DNA of 64,000 bases from JAMXLO01 sp963791495 (GTDB lineage: Bacteria; Pseudomonadota; Alphaproteobacteria; Acetobacterales; Acetobacteraceae), in contig CAWBST010000020.1 of assembly GCA_963791495.1 (NCBI GenBank), positions 62,001-126,000 on the forward strand. The letters are read 5' to 3'. This document shows positions 25,314 through 34,610 of this stretch, piece by piece. Within the stretch, counting starts at the first letter, position 1. Each line of letters begins with the position of its first letter. Made by a program: the position numbers and the translations under genes. Below the pieces are notes generated by a model that was not told the origin of the DNA, ran no database searches, and saw only the letters and a list, made by a program, of their open reading frames with translations.

Positions 25314-26721
25314 ATGCTTGAGCTGCTCGATCGGCAACAGAAGCTGACCGCGAACCAGTGGAAGATCGCGCTCGCCGCGACAATCGGCGACATGCTGGAT
25401 TTCTTCGACTTCTTCCTGATCGGGTTCGTACTGGCGTTCATCGTCGGGGATTGGCACCTGACTTACGGGCAGTCGGGAATGATACTCCTCGCCTCCGGTG
25501 TCAGTGCGCCCTTCGGCTCGCTGTTCTACGGGTGGCTGGCGGACAAGATCGGCCGTCGCAAGGTGATGATTGCGACCGTACTCAATTTCTCGCTTGCGAC
25601 CGGCGCGATGGCTCTAACGCCCGATGGCGCATGGATCTACCTTGTCATCTGCCGCTTCCTTGTCGGTCTCGGCGTGACGGGCCTTTACTCCGTCGACATC
25701 ACGGTGGTGCAGGAGTTCGTGCCGGCCTCGAAGCGTGGCTGGCTGACCGGATTGACCACGACGATGCTGCCGGTCGGCGTGCTGCTGGGGGCATTTCTCG
25801 GAGGATTCGCGACCCCCTACATCGGCTGGCGCGGCCTGTTCGCTATCGGGCTATTGCCCGCGCTGCTGACCCTTTACATCCGCGCCTGGGTTCCCGAGTT
25901 GCCGGTACTGGCTGATGCGCATGGGACGGGTTGCGGAAGCACGGCAGTCGATCGCCTGGGCCTTGCAGATCGATCCCGAATCGGTCCCGTTGCCGTCGGC
26001 GCCGCCCGCGGTCGAGCACACCCGCTGGCTCGATCTGTTCAAATATCCGCGCAGCCTGATCGCCGGATGCCTCACTGGCCTGACACAGACAGGTGGCGTG
26101 GGGCTCACCTTGTGGATGGTGACGCTATTCGTGATGGTGCTGGGGATCAGTGCTCCGGAGGCATCGAAGCTGGGGATCTGGATCAGCCTGGCGGCGGTCG
26201 CCGGCCGGTTCTTCTGCTCATGGATCTCCGACGCGATGGGCCGCCGTGGGTCGGGCCTGCTGAGCTGCCTGTTGGCGGCGGTGACCATGTCGCTCGCCGG
26301 TTATATGCACAACGTCTTTGTCGGCGGCGTTTCAATGTTCTTCGCGATGATCGTGCTGCAGAACTTCTTCGGTAGCGGCAACTACTCGATCGTCGGGCCG
26401 TACATGGGCGAGATGTGGCCGGCGCGGCTGCGCGGCAGCGGGATGGGTCTGGTTTATGGGGTTGGAAATCTCGGCAAGTTCATCGGCCCTGCCGGCCTCG
26501 CGCTGATCGCGGGATCGGAAAACTTTGTCGCACCAAAGGCGACGCTCGACGCGATCATCCCGGCGTTCAACTATTTCGCCTTCTGGTATGTGCTCGGGGC
26601 GGCTGCGTTCTGGTACATCGGGATCGAGACGCGCGGCCGCTCGTTCGATGAGATCGATGAGGCGCTGTCCGCGTCCGGTTCATCGTCCGCCGGCGCTCGG
26701 GAGGCTCGGGCTTCGCGTTAG
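25314..26721 (+). pseudogene. MFS transporter (sugar/organic acid), one apparent frameshift
   Basis: A twelve-helix major facilitator of about 470 residues split by one base near 25900. The first part (ATG 25314) has the family signature GWLADKIGRRKVMI in loop 2-3 and RFLVGLGVTGLYSVDITVVQ in helix 4, ending WVPE. The second resumes MRMGRVAEARQSIAW and runs through helices 7-12, including DAMGRRGSGLLSCL in loop 8-9 and the C-terminal GIETRGRSFDEI. Removing one G at the junction restores the expected VPESPYWLMRMGR. Best guess is the metabolite:H+ symporter (sugar/aromatic acid) branch. It may supply substrate to the enolase-superfamily enzyme encoded next. Confidence 0.75.
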
Positions 26722-26738
26722 GCGCGCGCAGCGCGGCA

Positions 26739-26968
26739 CATGTCAGTCTGGTCTGTGGGGTCGATGTCTCCGCCGACACGCTTCGATGCCCGCATCGGCC
26801 ATGATGGCGCCTATCAGCGGATTGGCCGCGTGCTGTCGGTAGCACACGGCTCCGCTGTCGCGCGACCTTGATGCAGCGTTCCGCACCATCAAGGACGTCG
26901 CCAACCGCACCGTTGTGGCCTGCTCGCTGAAATACCGGAGATCCCACTTCGTGGGCGAGGCGATTTAG
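26739..26968 (+). mobile_element. IS110-family transposase remnant with internal deletion
   Basis: The first part reads GVDVSADTL, then in another frame ARIGHDGAYQRIGR, matching the RuvC-like N-terminus of IS110 transposases. The second part, DLDAAFRTIKDVANRTVVA and then in another frame LLAEIPEI, matches the C-terminal transposase_20 domain. About 250 intervening codons are missing. It is a scar of an old insertion between the MFS gene and the convergent enolase-superfamily gene, and ends over that gene's stop. Confidence 0.6.
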
Positions 26969-28068
26969 ATGACGGTCCGTTTGGTCAGTTCCGCCTCTTT
27001 GATATGTAGGCCCAGCCCCGGGCTATCCGGCAAGTGAAACTGGCCGTCGACCGGCTTTGGCGGGTTATCGAATACCGCGTGCGTGCGCGTTGACGGATCG
27101 TTCCACTCGATCGGCTTGCTTGCCTGCAACTGCGCGGCGACGACATGCATGTTGGCCATGTGTCCGATCATCGGCTGTGTCTGGTGCGACACGAGTTCGA
27201 CGCCATGCGCATGTGCCAGGGCTGCACAGCGCACGAGGCCGGTGATCCCGCCCATCTTGACGATGTCGGGCTGTACCATGCGTACGCCGGCATCGATCAG
27301 ATCGGCGAGCGCCGCCAGCGTGTATGTCTGCTCGCCGGCCGACACGGTGATATCCAGCGCGCGCGCCACCTCGCCCATCGCCTTGACGTGATAGTGCTGC
27401 ACCGGCTCCTCGAACCACCAGTAGCCAAGCTCCTCCAGCGCGCGGCCGACGCGAATTGCGCCACCGGTGGTGAAGCCGTTGTTGGCGTCGAATGCGAGCG
27501 GGAAGTCGTCGCCCACCAGCTTGCGCACCGCGCGCGCCTTGACGATATCGCCAGGAATGTCCCGGTCCAGCAGCGTACGTGGATTGTCGAAGCGGATCTT
27601 GATTGCGGCGGGCTTGTCCTTCAGGCGCGCTTCGACGACACGGAGCACATCGTCCAGACTGCGATCGCCGTTGCCACCGATCGAGGCGTAGAAAGGGAGC
27701 GCGGTGCGCCAGGCGCCGCCGAGCAGCTTGTAGATCGGCAGGCGCGTCAGCTTGCCCTTGATGTCCCACATCGCGATGTCGAGTGCGGCCAGTGCGCCGG
27801 TCAGCGCACCCTCCGGCCCGAGCTTGACGCAGGTGTGCATCAGAGTGTCCAGCAGCACCGCATGATCGAGCGGGTCCTTGCCGATCAACGCGGGCGCCAG
27901 GTCGTGGCGGATGATGCCGAGTGACGCGAGGCCGCCCTGCATAGGCGATGCCTCGCCTATGCCGTCGATGCCGTCATCGGTGTGGATGCGCACGAAGGCG
28001 CTGTGCTGCGTCGGCCTCTCATCCGGCGTCCAGCGTACCTGGAAGGCGTCGATGCGGGTGATCTTCAT
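26965..28068 (-). CDS. Mandelate racemase/muconate lactonizing enzyme family protein (second copy)
   Basis: A 367-residue enolase-superfamily enzyme, only distantly similar to the one at 16960. The capping domain is followed by a barrel with AIKIRFDNP (Lys on strand 2), metal ligands at FDANNGFTT, WWFEEPV and SAGEQTYTL, and the final ELVSHQTQPMIGHMA. Start ATG 28068 follows GGGAGC. Substrate specificity cannot be read from sequence. A convergent MFS transporter lies across the IS110 scar, which suggests, weakly, uptake and catabolism of a hydroxy-acid. Confidence 0.87.
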   Translation of the reverse strand: MKITRIDAFQVRWTPDERPTQHSAFVRIHTDDGIDGIGEASPMQGGLASLGIIRHDLAPALIGKDPLDHAVLLDTLMHTCVKLGPEGALTGALAALDIAMWDIKGKLTRLPIYKLLGGAWRTALPFYASIGGNGDRSLDDVLRVVEARLKDKPAAIKIRFDNPRTLLDRDIPGDIVKARAVRKLVGDDFPLAFDANNGFTTGGAIRVGRALEELGYWWFEEPVQHYHVKAMGEVARALDITVSAGEQTYTLAALADLIDAGVRMVQPDIVKMGGITGLVRCAALAHAHGVELVSHQTQPMIGHMANMHVVAAQLQASKPIEWNDPSTRTHAVFDNPPKPVDGQFHLPDSPGLGLHIKEAELTKRTVI

Positions 28069-28122
28069 GGCGCTTGCTCCCTGTCATGGCCGCCCCGGCG
28101 TACGCGGGGGTTGATCCGGCCA

Positions 28123-28719
28123 TCACCCTTCAATCAACACCGGCACCAGCGAGGCGACAAGCAGCAGCGCCATGGCGATGTTGAACGCGCGCAGCCGTGC
28201 CGGCGAATGGAGCAGGCGTCCTGCGCCGCTGCCAAGCAACGCCCAGACCAGCAGACACGGCATACCGACGGCGAGGAAGACCGCGAAGATGCGTGCAAGC
28301 TGCAGCAGGAGAGGGTGGTTCGGCGACAGGTATTCGCCGGCAGCGGCGGCGGCGATGAGCCAGGCCTTGGGATTGATCCACTGGAACGCCGCCGCTCCGA
28401 TGAAGCCGAGCACGCGGCCGCGGCCTCCTTCGCCGGGTGCCGGCGCGACCGCGATCTGCCACGCAAGCACGACAAGCCACGCCGCGCCGACCCAGCGGAA
28501 CAACGGCAACAGCAGAGGCCAGTTCACCAACGCAGAGCCGAGGCCGGCGCACACGAGTGCCAGCATCACCGAGAAGCCCACCGCTATGCCGAACATGTGC
28601 GGCATGGTCGCGCGGATGCCGTGATTGGCGGCGGAGGCGGCCACCATCACGTTGTTCGGACCGGGCGTTATGTACATCGCGACGGAGAACCCGATCAGGG
28701 AGAACAGCGCGCTGTCCAT
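28123..28719 (-). CDS. LysE family amino-acid exporter
   Basis: A 198-residue inner-membrane protein with six predicted helices. The N-terminus has the family signature YITPGPNNVMV (residues 16-26), and helix 4 contains AAAFQWINPKAWLIA, the NPKAW motif typical of LysE/RhtB exporters. These export amino acids or their derivatives in exchange for protons. It lies downstream of nothing on its strand and is divergent from the encapsulin operon, with about 115 bases between. Confidence 0.88.
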   Translation of the reverse strand: MDSALFSLIGFSVAMYITPGPNNVMVAASAANHGIRATMPHMFGIAVGFSVMLALVCAGLGSALVNWPLLLPLFRWVGAAWLVVLAWQIAVAPAPGEGGRGRVLGFIGAAAFQWINPKAWLIAAAAAGEYLSPNHPLLLQLARIFAVFLAVGMPCLLVWALLGSGAGRLLHSPARLRAFNIAMALLLVASLVPVLIEG

Positions 28720-28837
28720 GCCGGTAGGCCAGCATAACTGACATTTCCTTGCAATGCGTCACGTTCGCGTGGCGTACCTGTTGAACGAGGGATCGCGCCG
28801 GTAACATACGATGTACGACTGATAGCGAGGTACGGTG

Positions 28838-29185
28838 ATGGCGGGTGAGACGCTGCATGAGGAACGTGGCGCGCTAGGGCCGGAAATTCTTGACCGGCAT
28901 CGTGCGATCTCCACCATCATGGAGGAGCTGGAGGCGATTGATTGGTACGACCAGCGCATCAAGGCCAGCACGGACCCTGAGCTGCAGGCGGTGCTCGCGC
29001 ATAACCGTAACGAGGAGAAGGAGCACGCGTCGATGCTGCTCGAATGGCTGCGGCGAAACGACGCGGAGTTCGAAACACACCTGCGCACCTATTTGTTCAG
29101 TCAAGGTTCGATCCGTGAGGTGAAGACGCGCAGTGGAGGCGAGGGGGCCGGAGCTGGTCTGTCGATCGGTAGCCTGCGAGGCTGA
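28838..29185 (+). CDS. Encapsulated ferritin-like protein (encapsulin cargo)
   Basis: This EncFtn-type protein packs into encapsulin shells and oxidises iron. It is a 115-residue helical hairpin with iron ligands in TIMEELEAIDWYDQRI (Glu) and HNRNEEKEHASMLLEWL (ExxH). After a flexible Gly-rich stretch it ends LSIGSLRG, the encapsulin-targeting peptide that docks to the shell interior. The ATG at 28838 has GCGAGG seven bases upstream; a GTG three bases earlier is an alternative. The shell gene begins three bases after its stop. Confidence 0.9.
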   Translation: MAGETLHEERGALGPEILDRHRAISTIMEELEAIDWYDQRIKASTDPELQAVLAHNRNEEKEHASMLLEWLRRNDAEFETHLRTYLFSQGSIREVKTRSGGEGAGAGLSIGSLRG

Positions 29186-29188
29186 TCG

Positions 29189-30001
29189 ATGAATCATCTG
29201 TTCCGCGAACTCGCTCCGATCTCCGAAATCGGATGGCAGGAGATCGAGAAAGAGGCGCAGCGTACGCTGAAGACGACGCTGGCGGCACGTAAGCTGGTTG
29301 ATTTCGTCGGCCCGTTGGGATGGCAGGCATCGGCGGTTGGCATCGGCCGCGGCAGGGCGGCCGATCCGCCGGCGCGCACCAGCGTCGAGACGCGGTTGCG
29401 TGAGGTTCTGCCTCTGGTTGAGCTGCGCGTGCCCTTCGAATTGGAGCGCGCTGAATTGAATGCGCTGGATCGTGGAGCAAAGGATTTCGACAACGATCCG
29501 ATTATCAAGGCGGCACGCGAGATCGCAATTGCCGAGGACCGCGCCGTCTTCCATGGCTACCCGGCGGCCGGGATACGCGGCATATGCCAACACGCTGGCG
29601 CATCGGTGCCGATCAGCGGTGCCGCGCACGATTACCCTTCGCTGGTGACGAACGCGCTGAACAGATTGCGCGATGCAGGCGTGGGCGGGCCGTTCGCCAT
29701 TGCGCTGAGTGAGCGCTGCTATGCGGAGCTTACCGAGGCGACCGAGGGGGGCTACCCGGTGCTGCAGCATGTGCGGCGGCTGATCGACGGGCCGCTGGTG
29801 TGGGCACCGGGGCTGGATGGCGCTGTGGTGTTGTCGATGCGCGGCGAGGATTTCGAGCTGACGGTGGGGCAGGATTTCTCTATCGGCTACCTCGATCACA
29901 ATGCAGAGCGCGTGCGCCTTTACATCGAGGAGAGCTTCACGTTCTGGCTGCTGTCGCCGCAGGCGGCGGTGCCTCTGGTGTTCCCGGAGGCCACGCCATA
30001 A
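29189..30001 (+). CDS. Encapsulin nanocompartment shell protein (family 1)
   Basis: Encapsulins assemble into virus-like icosahedral shells with the HK97 fold. The 270-residue protein begins LFRELAPISEIGWQEIEKEA, the conserved N-terminal helix that binds the cargo peptide, and includes RTLKTTLAARKLVDFVGPLG, the E-loop and A-domain segments PLVELRVPFELERAELNALD and GDFNDDP-like DFDNDPIIKA. Its end, SIGYLDHNAERVRLYIEESF, is typical. With the cargo gene directly upstream, this forms a complete two-gene iron-storage compartment. Likely induced by oxidative stress, but no specific operator is evident. Confidence 0.94.
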   Translation: MNHLFRELAPISEIGWQEIEKEAQRTLKTTLAARKLVDFVGPLGWQASAVGIGRGRAADPPARTSVETRLREVLPLVELRVPFELERAELNALDRGAKDFDNDPIIKAAREIAIAEDRAVFHGYPAAGIRGICQHAGASVPISGAAHDYPSLVTNALNRLRDAGVGGPFAIALSERCYAELTEATEGGYPVLQHVRRLIDGPLVWAPGLDGAVVLSMRGEDFELTVGQDFSIGYLDHNAERVRLYIEESFTFWLLSPQAAVPLVFPEATP

Positions 30002-30004
30002 CGG

Positions 30005-31732
30005 TCAAGCCCGCAATTGTGCGGTGGCAGCAGTGTCGAGCGTACCGTCCGCCATGACGATGACCTTGTAGAGCGCGCGAGCATTCTCGACTGAAACCAG
30101 GCCATCGCGCACGTCGCGTGCCACAAGTGCGGGATCGCGTGATGTCGGATCGCCCATGCCGGCGCCGCCAGGTAATTTGAGGATCAGCCTGTTGCCATCA
30201 GGGATCACCTGAAAGCCCTTGGTGCGGAGCGTCTTGCCCGACTTCAGCGCGACGACACCCGGAGCTCCGTTCAGGCCACCCTCGCGACCCTTTGGCGCAT
30301 TGGCGATGCGGTCGAACGTGGCATTCACCGCGAATTCCAGTTCGCCCTTGGCGCCGACCTCCATTGTCTGACCGGTGCCGCCGCGCGTGCGTCCCGCGCC
30401 ACCGGAGTCCGCGCGCAGTTCCTTCGTCCAGAAGATGATCGGTGCGACGTTCTCGGTGGCCTCCACCGGCATGGTGCGTACGCCGGACGGGAAGGCGGTC
30501 GCGTTCAGTCCATCCTGCGTCGGGCGTGCGCCGGTGCCGCCGGAGTTGAATGTGATGATCTCGAAGTCCGGCACAACAGGCCGGTTGCCACGCGCCTGAC
30601 CGGACACAGATGAGCCGCCGCGCAACGGCGGATTCCACAAAGCCGAGGCACCCTCGGCCGTGACGCGTTCGGGCACTGCCTGGTGCAGGCAGCCCATCAT
30701 CAGGTCGGGCAGCAGATGGCCGATCACGTGGCGCACCGATACCGGATATGGTCGCGGTGCATTGAGGATGCAGCCGTCGGGGATCTTCATGCGGAACGGT
30801 GCGAGGCTGGCCCAGTTGTTGGGGATCTCGGGCGCCACGACGCACTTGATGCCGAAGCAGGAATAGGCGCGGCAATAGGCCGGCGGGACGTTGATCCCGC
30901 GCGAGGACAGGCCCGATGTGCCGGCGTAATCCACCTCGATGCCGTCATCGAGAATGGTCATCGTAGCCTTGAGAGTGACCGGCTCCTCGTAGCCGTCGGA
31001 ACAAATCTCCGCGCGATAGGTGCCCTTTGGAATGCGTGCGATCTCAGCGAGCGTGGCACGGTGAGAGCTCTCGAAGATGAAGTCGGCGAGGGGTTCGAGA
31101 CTGTCCATCTCGAACTCGTCCATCATCTCGACGAGGCGGTGTGCGCCGGCGTCGTTGCAGGCGCAGAGCGAGTAGATGTCGCCTTCCAGTTCGACGGGAA
31201 GGCGAGATCCTGCGCGCATGAAATCGAAGAAGGTCTCGTTCGCACGACCCTGGTCGAAGCATTTGACGATCGGGATGTACATGCCTTCTTCGAATACCGA
31301 ACGGCCTTCCGGTCCCATGCCGAGACCGCCGACATCGATCACGTGCGCGGTGTTGGCGAACAGGCCGACGATGTGGTCGTTGTGGAAGGCGGGTGTCACA
31401 ACGGTGAGGTCGTGCAGGTGACCGGTGCCGAGCCAGGGATCGTTGGTGATGTAGTGATCGCCGGGCTGCATCGCGTCGGCGGGAAACTTGCGCAGGAAAT
31501 GGCCGACGCTTTCGGCCATGGAGTTGACGTGACCGGGCGTGCCGGTGACCGCTTGCGCCATCATGCGTCCGCGCAGGTCGAAGATGCCGGCGGAAAGGTC
31601 ACCGGCCTCGCGCACGGTGGTGGAGAACGCGGTGCGGATCATGGTCTGCGCCTGTTCCTCGACGACCGAGATCAGCCGGTTCCACATGACCTGGCGGTGG
31701 ATCTGTGCAAGAGCATTGGTATCGTGCGACAT
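30005..31732 (-). CDS. Hydantoinase B/5-oxoprolinase-like subunit
   Basis: A 575-residue HyuB-type subunit that, with HyuA, forms an ATP-dependent hydantoinase/oxoprolinase or related acetone/acetophenone carboxylase-type enzyme. Signature blocks are TVREAGDLSAGIFDLRGRMM, DHYITNDPWLGTGHLHDLTV and GGAGRTRGGTGQTMEVG. The C-terminus LKLPGGAGMGDPTSRD is also typical. The start at 31732 overlaps the stop of hyuA in an ATGA, so translation is coupled. The true substrate could be hydantoins, oxoproline or another cyclic amide. Confidence 0.9.
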   Translation of the reverse strand: MSHDTNALAQIHRQVMWNRLISVVEEQAQTMIRTAFSTTVREAGDLSAGIFDLRGRMMAQAVTGTPGHVNSMAESVGHFLRKFPADAMQPGDHYITNDPWLGTGHLHDLTVVTPAFHNDHIVGLFANTAHVIDVGGLGMGPEGRSVFEEGMYIPIVKCFDQGRANETFFDFMRAGSRLPVELEGDIYSLCACNDAGAHRLVEMMDEFEMDSLEPLADFIFESSHRATLAEIARIPKGTYRAEICSDGYEEPVTLKATMTILDDGIEVDYAGTSGLSSRGINVPPAYCRAYSCFGIKCVVAPEIPNNWASLAPFRMKIPDGCILNAPRPYPVSVRHVIGHLLPDLMMGCLHQAVPERVTAEGASALWNPPLRGGSSVSGQARGNRPVVPDFEIITFNSGGTGARPTQDGLNATAFPSGVRTMPVEATENVAPIIFWTKELRADSGGAGRTRGGTGQTMEVGAKGELEFAVNATFDRIANAPKGREGGLNGAPGVVALKSGKTLRTKGFQVIPDGNRLILKLPGGAGMGDPTSRDPALVARDVRDGLVSVENARALYKVIVMADGTLDTAATAQLRA

Positions 31733-33820
31733 CAGGCGGTCTCCTGCGTCAGTTCTATGTAGCCCAAACCGTTCACCGTCGCGTTCCAGCCGTGGGTGAC
31801 AAGCGTGGAAGTCTCGTCCTCGGCGATGATCGCTGGACCAGCAATCTGCACGCCGGGGGCGAGCGCCTGGCGATCGTACACGGGCCATGGCGAGACCTCG
31901 CCCGTGGTCGTGTTGCGCACGACTTGCGTGCGGGCCGGTGTAGCGTCCGGGCTGAAGATGGCAGCGTTCCCGGCGACCGGGATGCCGGGATCATCTTCGG
32001 GAACGGTAGCCACCAGGACCGCATAACTCATGATCTCGACGTCTGAGCCGGGCACCGGGCGGTCATAGAACCGTGTATATTCGGCGTCGTAGGTAGCGCG
32101 GACTTGTGCCACATCATCCTCATCGAGGGCGCGTGCGGGCAACGGGACGCGAATTTCGTGCCCCTGACCGACGTAGCGCATATAAGCGGTGCGGGTTTGC
32201 GTGATCGACTCACCGAAGCTTGCCTGCGCCACCACCTCCGTCGCTTCGGCTGCCATATCTCCCAGCAGTGTGTTCACGGCCGCTACATCGAATGTGGAAA
32301 ATCGCTGGTACAGGCTTCGAACAACCTCGTAGCCTACCGGCGCCCGCAGGAAGCCTATCGCACTGCCGACGCCGGCACCCGATGGCACCAGCACATGCCT
32401 GATGCCAACCTTCTCCGCGACGCGGCAGGCATGCACGGGGCCACCGCCACCGAAGGCGATCAACGTGCGGCCCTCATAGGTCTTGCCGGATTCGATCGCA
32501 TGCACGCGCGCGGCATTCGCCATGTTCTCATCGACCATCTCGATGACGCCGAGTGCTGCCATATCCGTGGTCAGGCTCAGTCTGCCGCCAATGTGCGAGG
32601 CCAGCGCATCGTGTGCCGCGGACGGTGTCAAGATGCATCGTGCCGCCGGCGAAGCGTGCAGGGTCGTAGCGGCCAAGGATCAGGTTGGCGTCGGTCACCG
32701 CGGGTTCCCTGCCGCCACGGCCGTAGCATGCGGGACCGGGATCTGCGCCGGCGCTCTCCGGCCCCACCGCGATGCGACCCATCGCATCGACATGCGCGAT
32801 CGAGCCACCGCCGGCGCCGATCTCGACCATCTCGATCACCGGAATCCTCAGTGGCAGACCCGAACCTTTGCGGAACCGCCCCACGCGCGCGATCTCGAAT
32901 GCTCGCGCTGTCTGCGGTCGGCCATCGTCGATCAGGCAGATCTTCGCGGTGGTGCCGCCCATGTCGAACGAAAGCACATTGGCGAGCCCGCATTGCCGCG
33001 CGATGGTGGCGGCGAAGATCGCGCCGCCCGCCGGCCCGCTCTCGACCAGACGAATAGGAAAGCGGCATGCGGTGTCAATCGTGGTCAGACCACCTCCGGA
33101 CAGCATGAGATACACCTGTCCGCTCACGCCGATGTCGTTCAGCCCGTTCGCCAGCTCGCGCAGGTAACGCGCCATAAGAGGCTGCACATAGGCGTTGGCG
33201 ACGGTGGTAGAGAAGCGCTCCCATTCGCGCATCTCCGGCGATACCTCGCTGGACAGCGATACCGGAATATCCGGCAGGTGTTCGGCGAGGATGTCGCGCA
33301 CACGACGTTCATGGGCCGGATTGACGAAGGCGTGCAGCAGCCCGACGGCAATGCTTTCGACGCGTTCGCGTTGCAGCACCGGCACCAGCGCGCGCACGGC
33401 GGCAACATCAAGCGGCAGCAGCACGTTTCCTTCGTTGTCGAGCCGTTCGGGGACGGGCAGGCGCAGATGACGCGGAACCAGCGGCTCGGGCAGCACGATA
33501 TTGAGGTCGTACTGGTCGTAGCGGCTCTCGTTGCCCATGGCGATCACGTCGCGAAAGCCCTCAGTGGTCAGCAGCGCGGTGCAGGCGCCCTTGCGCTCGA
33601 TAACGGCGTTTGTGGCGAGTGTGGTGCCGTGGATGACGATGCCGATGTCGGCGGCGGCAACACCGGAGGTCTGCAGGATGTCGCGGACACCGGTCATCAC
33701 GCCCTGCTCGGGAGCAGCCGACGTCGTCAGGACCTTGATCGTGAAGCGCCTGCCGTCATGCTCGAGCGCAAGATCGGTGAACGTGCCGCCGATATCGACG
33801 GCCAGCCGAGCGGAAGGCAT
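31732..33820 (-). pseudogene. Hydantoinase A/5-oxoprolinase-like subunit, one apparent frameshift
   Basis: The ATPase subunit partner of the downstream HyuB. The N-terminal frame (ATG 33820) shows the actin-like phosphate-binding DIGGTFTDLAL, VIHGTTLATNAVIERKG, and the second domain MGGTTAKICLI, with a glycine-rich GAGGGSIAHVD. At 32625-32640 the frame must shift one base, after GTMHLD, to SAAHDALASHIGGRLSL; it then runs unbroken to the stop. The two frames together give about 695 residues, the normal size. The lesion is a single base in otherwise healthy sequence. Confidence 0.8.
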
Positions 33821-33936
33821 CAAGTCCTCGGATCGATCGATGAGGGCGGCAGTGAACCCGTTCGGCCGGGACGTGGCAAGCGCACCCTATTGCGCCGGCA
33901 ATTCGGTCTTGCTATCGTGATATCAAGGAGGGCGAT

Positions 33937-34188
33937 ATGGCCCAGCTTGTCGTGCGCAACCTGGACGAAGAGGTGAAGGCAAGGCTACGCCGCCGCGCGG
34001 CGGCACATGGGCGCAGCATGGAGGAAGAGGTTCGCGCCATTCTGCGGGATGCGGTGAAGGAGGAGGCAGGTCCGAAAGGTGGGCTCGGGACTGAGATTGC
34101 CGCCTTGTTCCGTGGTATCGGATTGCGCGAAGGTGAGGAGCTTCCCGAGCTGCGCGGCTATACCATCAAACCGGTAAGTTTCGATTGA
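33937..34188 (+). CDS. FitA/VapB-type ribbon-helix-helix antitoxin
   Basis: An 83-residue antitoxin. Residues 1-45 form a ribbon-helix-helix (QLVVRNLDEEVKARLRRRAA, HGRSMEEEVRAILRDAV), the pattern of FitA-type proteins, followed by a Gly/Glu-rich toxin-binding tail. It would bind its own operator as a dimer and neutralise the toxin encoded immediately downstream (stop at 34188, toxin start at 34189). RBS AAGGAGGGC precedes ATG 33937. Confidence 0.87.
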   Translation: MAQLVVRNLDEEVKARLRRRAAAHGRSMEEEVRAILRDAVKEEAGPKGGLGTEIAALFRGIGLREGEELPELRGYTIKPVSFD

Positions 34189-34608
34189 ATGGTCGTCCTC
34201 GACACCAATGTGGTGTCGGCGTTGATGCACGAACCAGCACATCCAATTGTGCTGGAGTGGCTGGACAGTCAGCCCCGCATTTCGATCTGGACCACTTCGA
34301 TCACGCTGATGGAAGCCCGCTATGGCATTGAGGCGATGGCGCCCGGCCGGCGTCGAAGCCGTCTGTTTCAGGCACTGGAGCGGCTGGTATCCGAAAAAAT
34401 CGAGCATCGGATCGCGGCGTTCGACACCTCAGCCGCGAACGCCGCCGCGCTTCTGATGGCAGAACGGAAGCGCACCGGCCGGACCGGGGACCTGCGCGAC
34501 ACGATGATCGCCGGCATCGTCATCGCCAGCCATGCGACACTTGCCACGCACAACACGCGCCACTTCGCCGATCTCCCGATCCCTGTGGTCGACCCCTGGA
34601 ACGCGTGA
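34189..34608 (+). CDS. PIN-domain toxin (VapC/FitB type)
   Basis: A 139-residue PIN-domain ribonuclease. The acidic residues that bind the metal are visible: VVLDTNVVSALM (Asp near residue 5), SITLMEARYGIEAM (Glu), GRTGDLRDTMIAGIV (Asp) and LATHNTRHFADLPIPVVDPW. It starts with ATG directly after the antitoxin stop, so the pair is co-translated. Target is likely tRNA or rRNA. Confidence 0.9.
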   Translation: MVVLDTNVVSALMHEPAHPIVLEWLDSQPRISIWTTSITLMEARYGIEAMAPGRRRSRLFQALERLVSEKIEHRIAAFDTSAANAAALLMAERKRTGRTGDLRDTMIAGIVIASHATLATHNTRHFADLPIPVVDPWNA

Positions 34609-34610
34609 CG

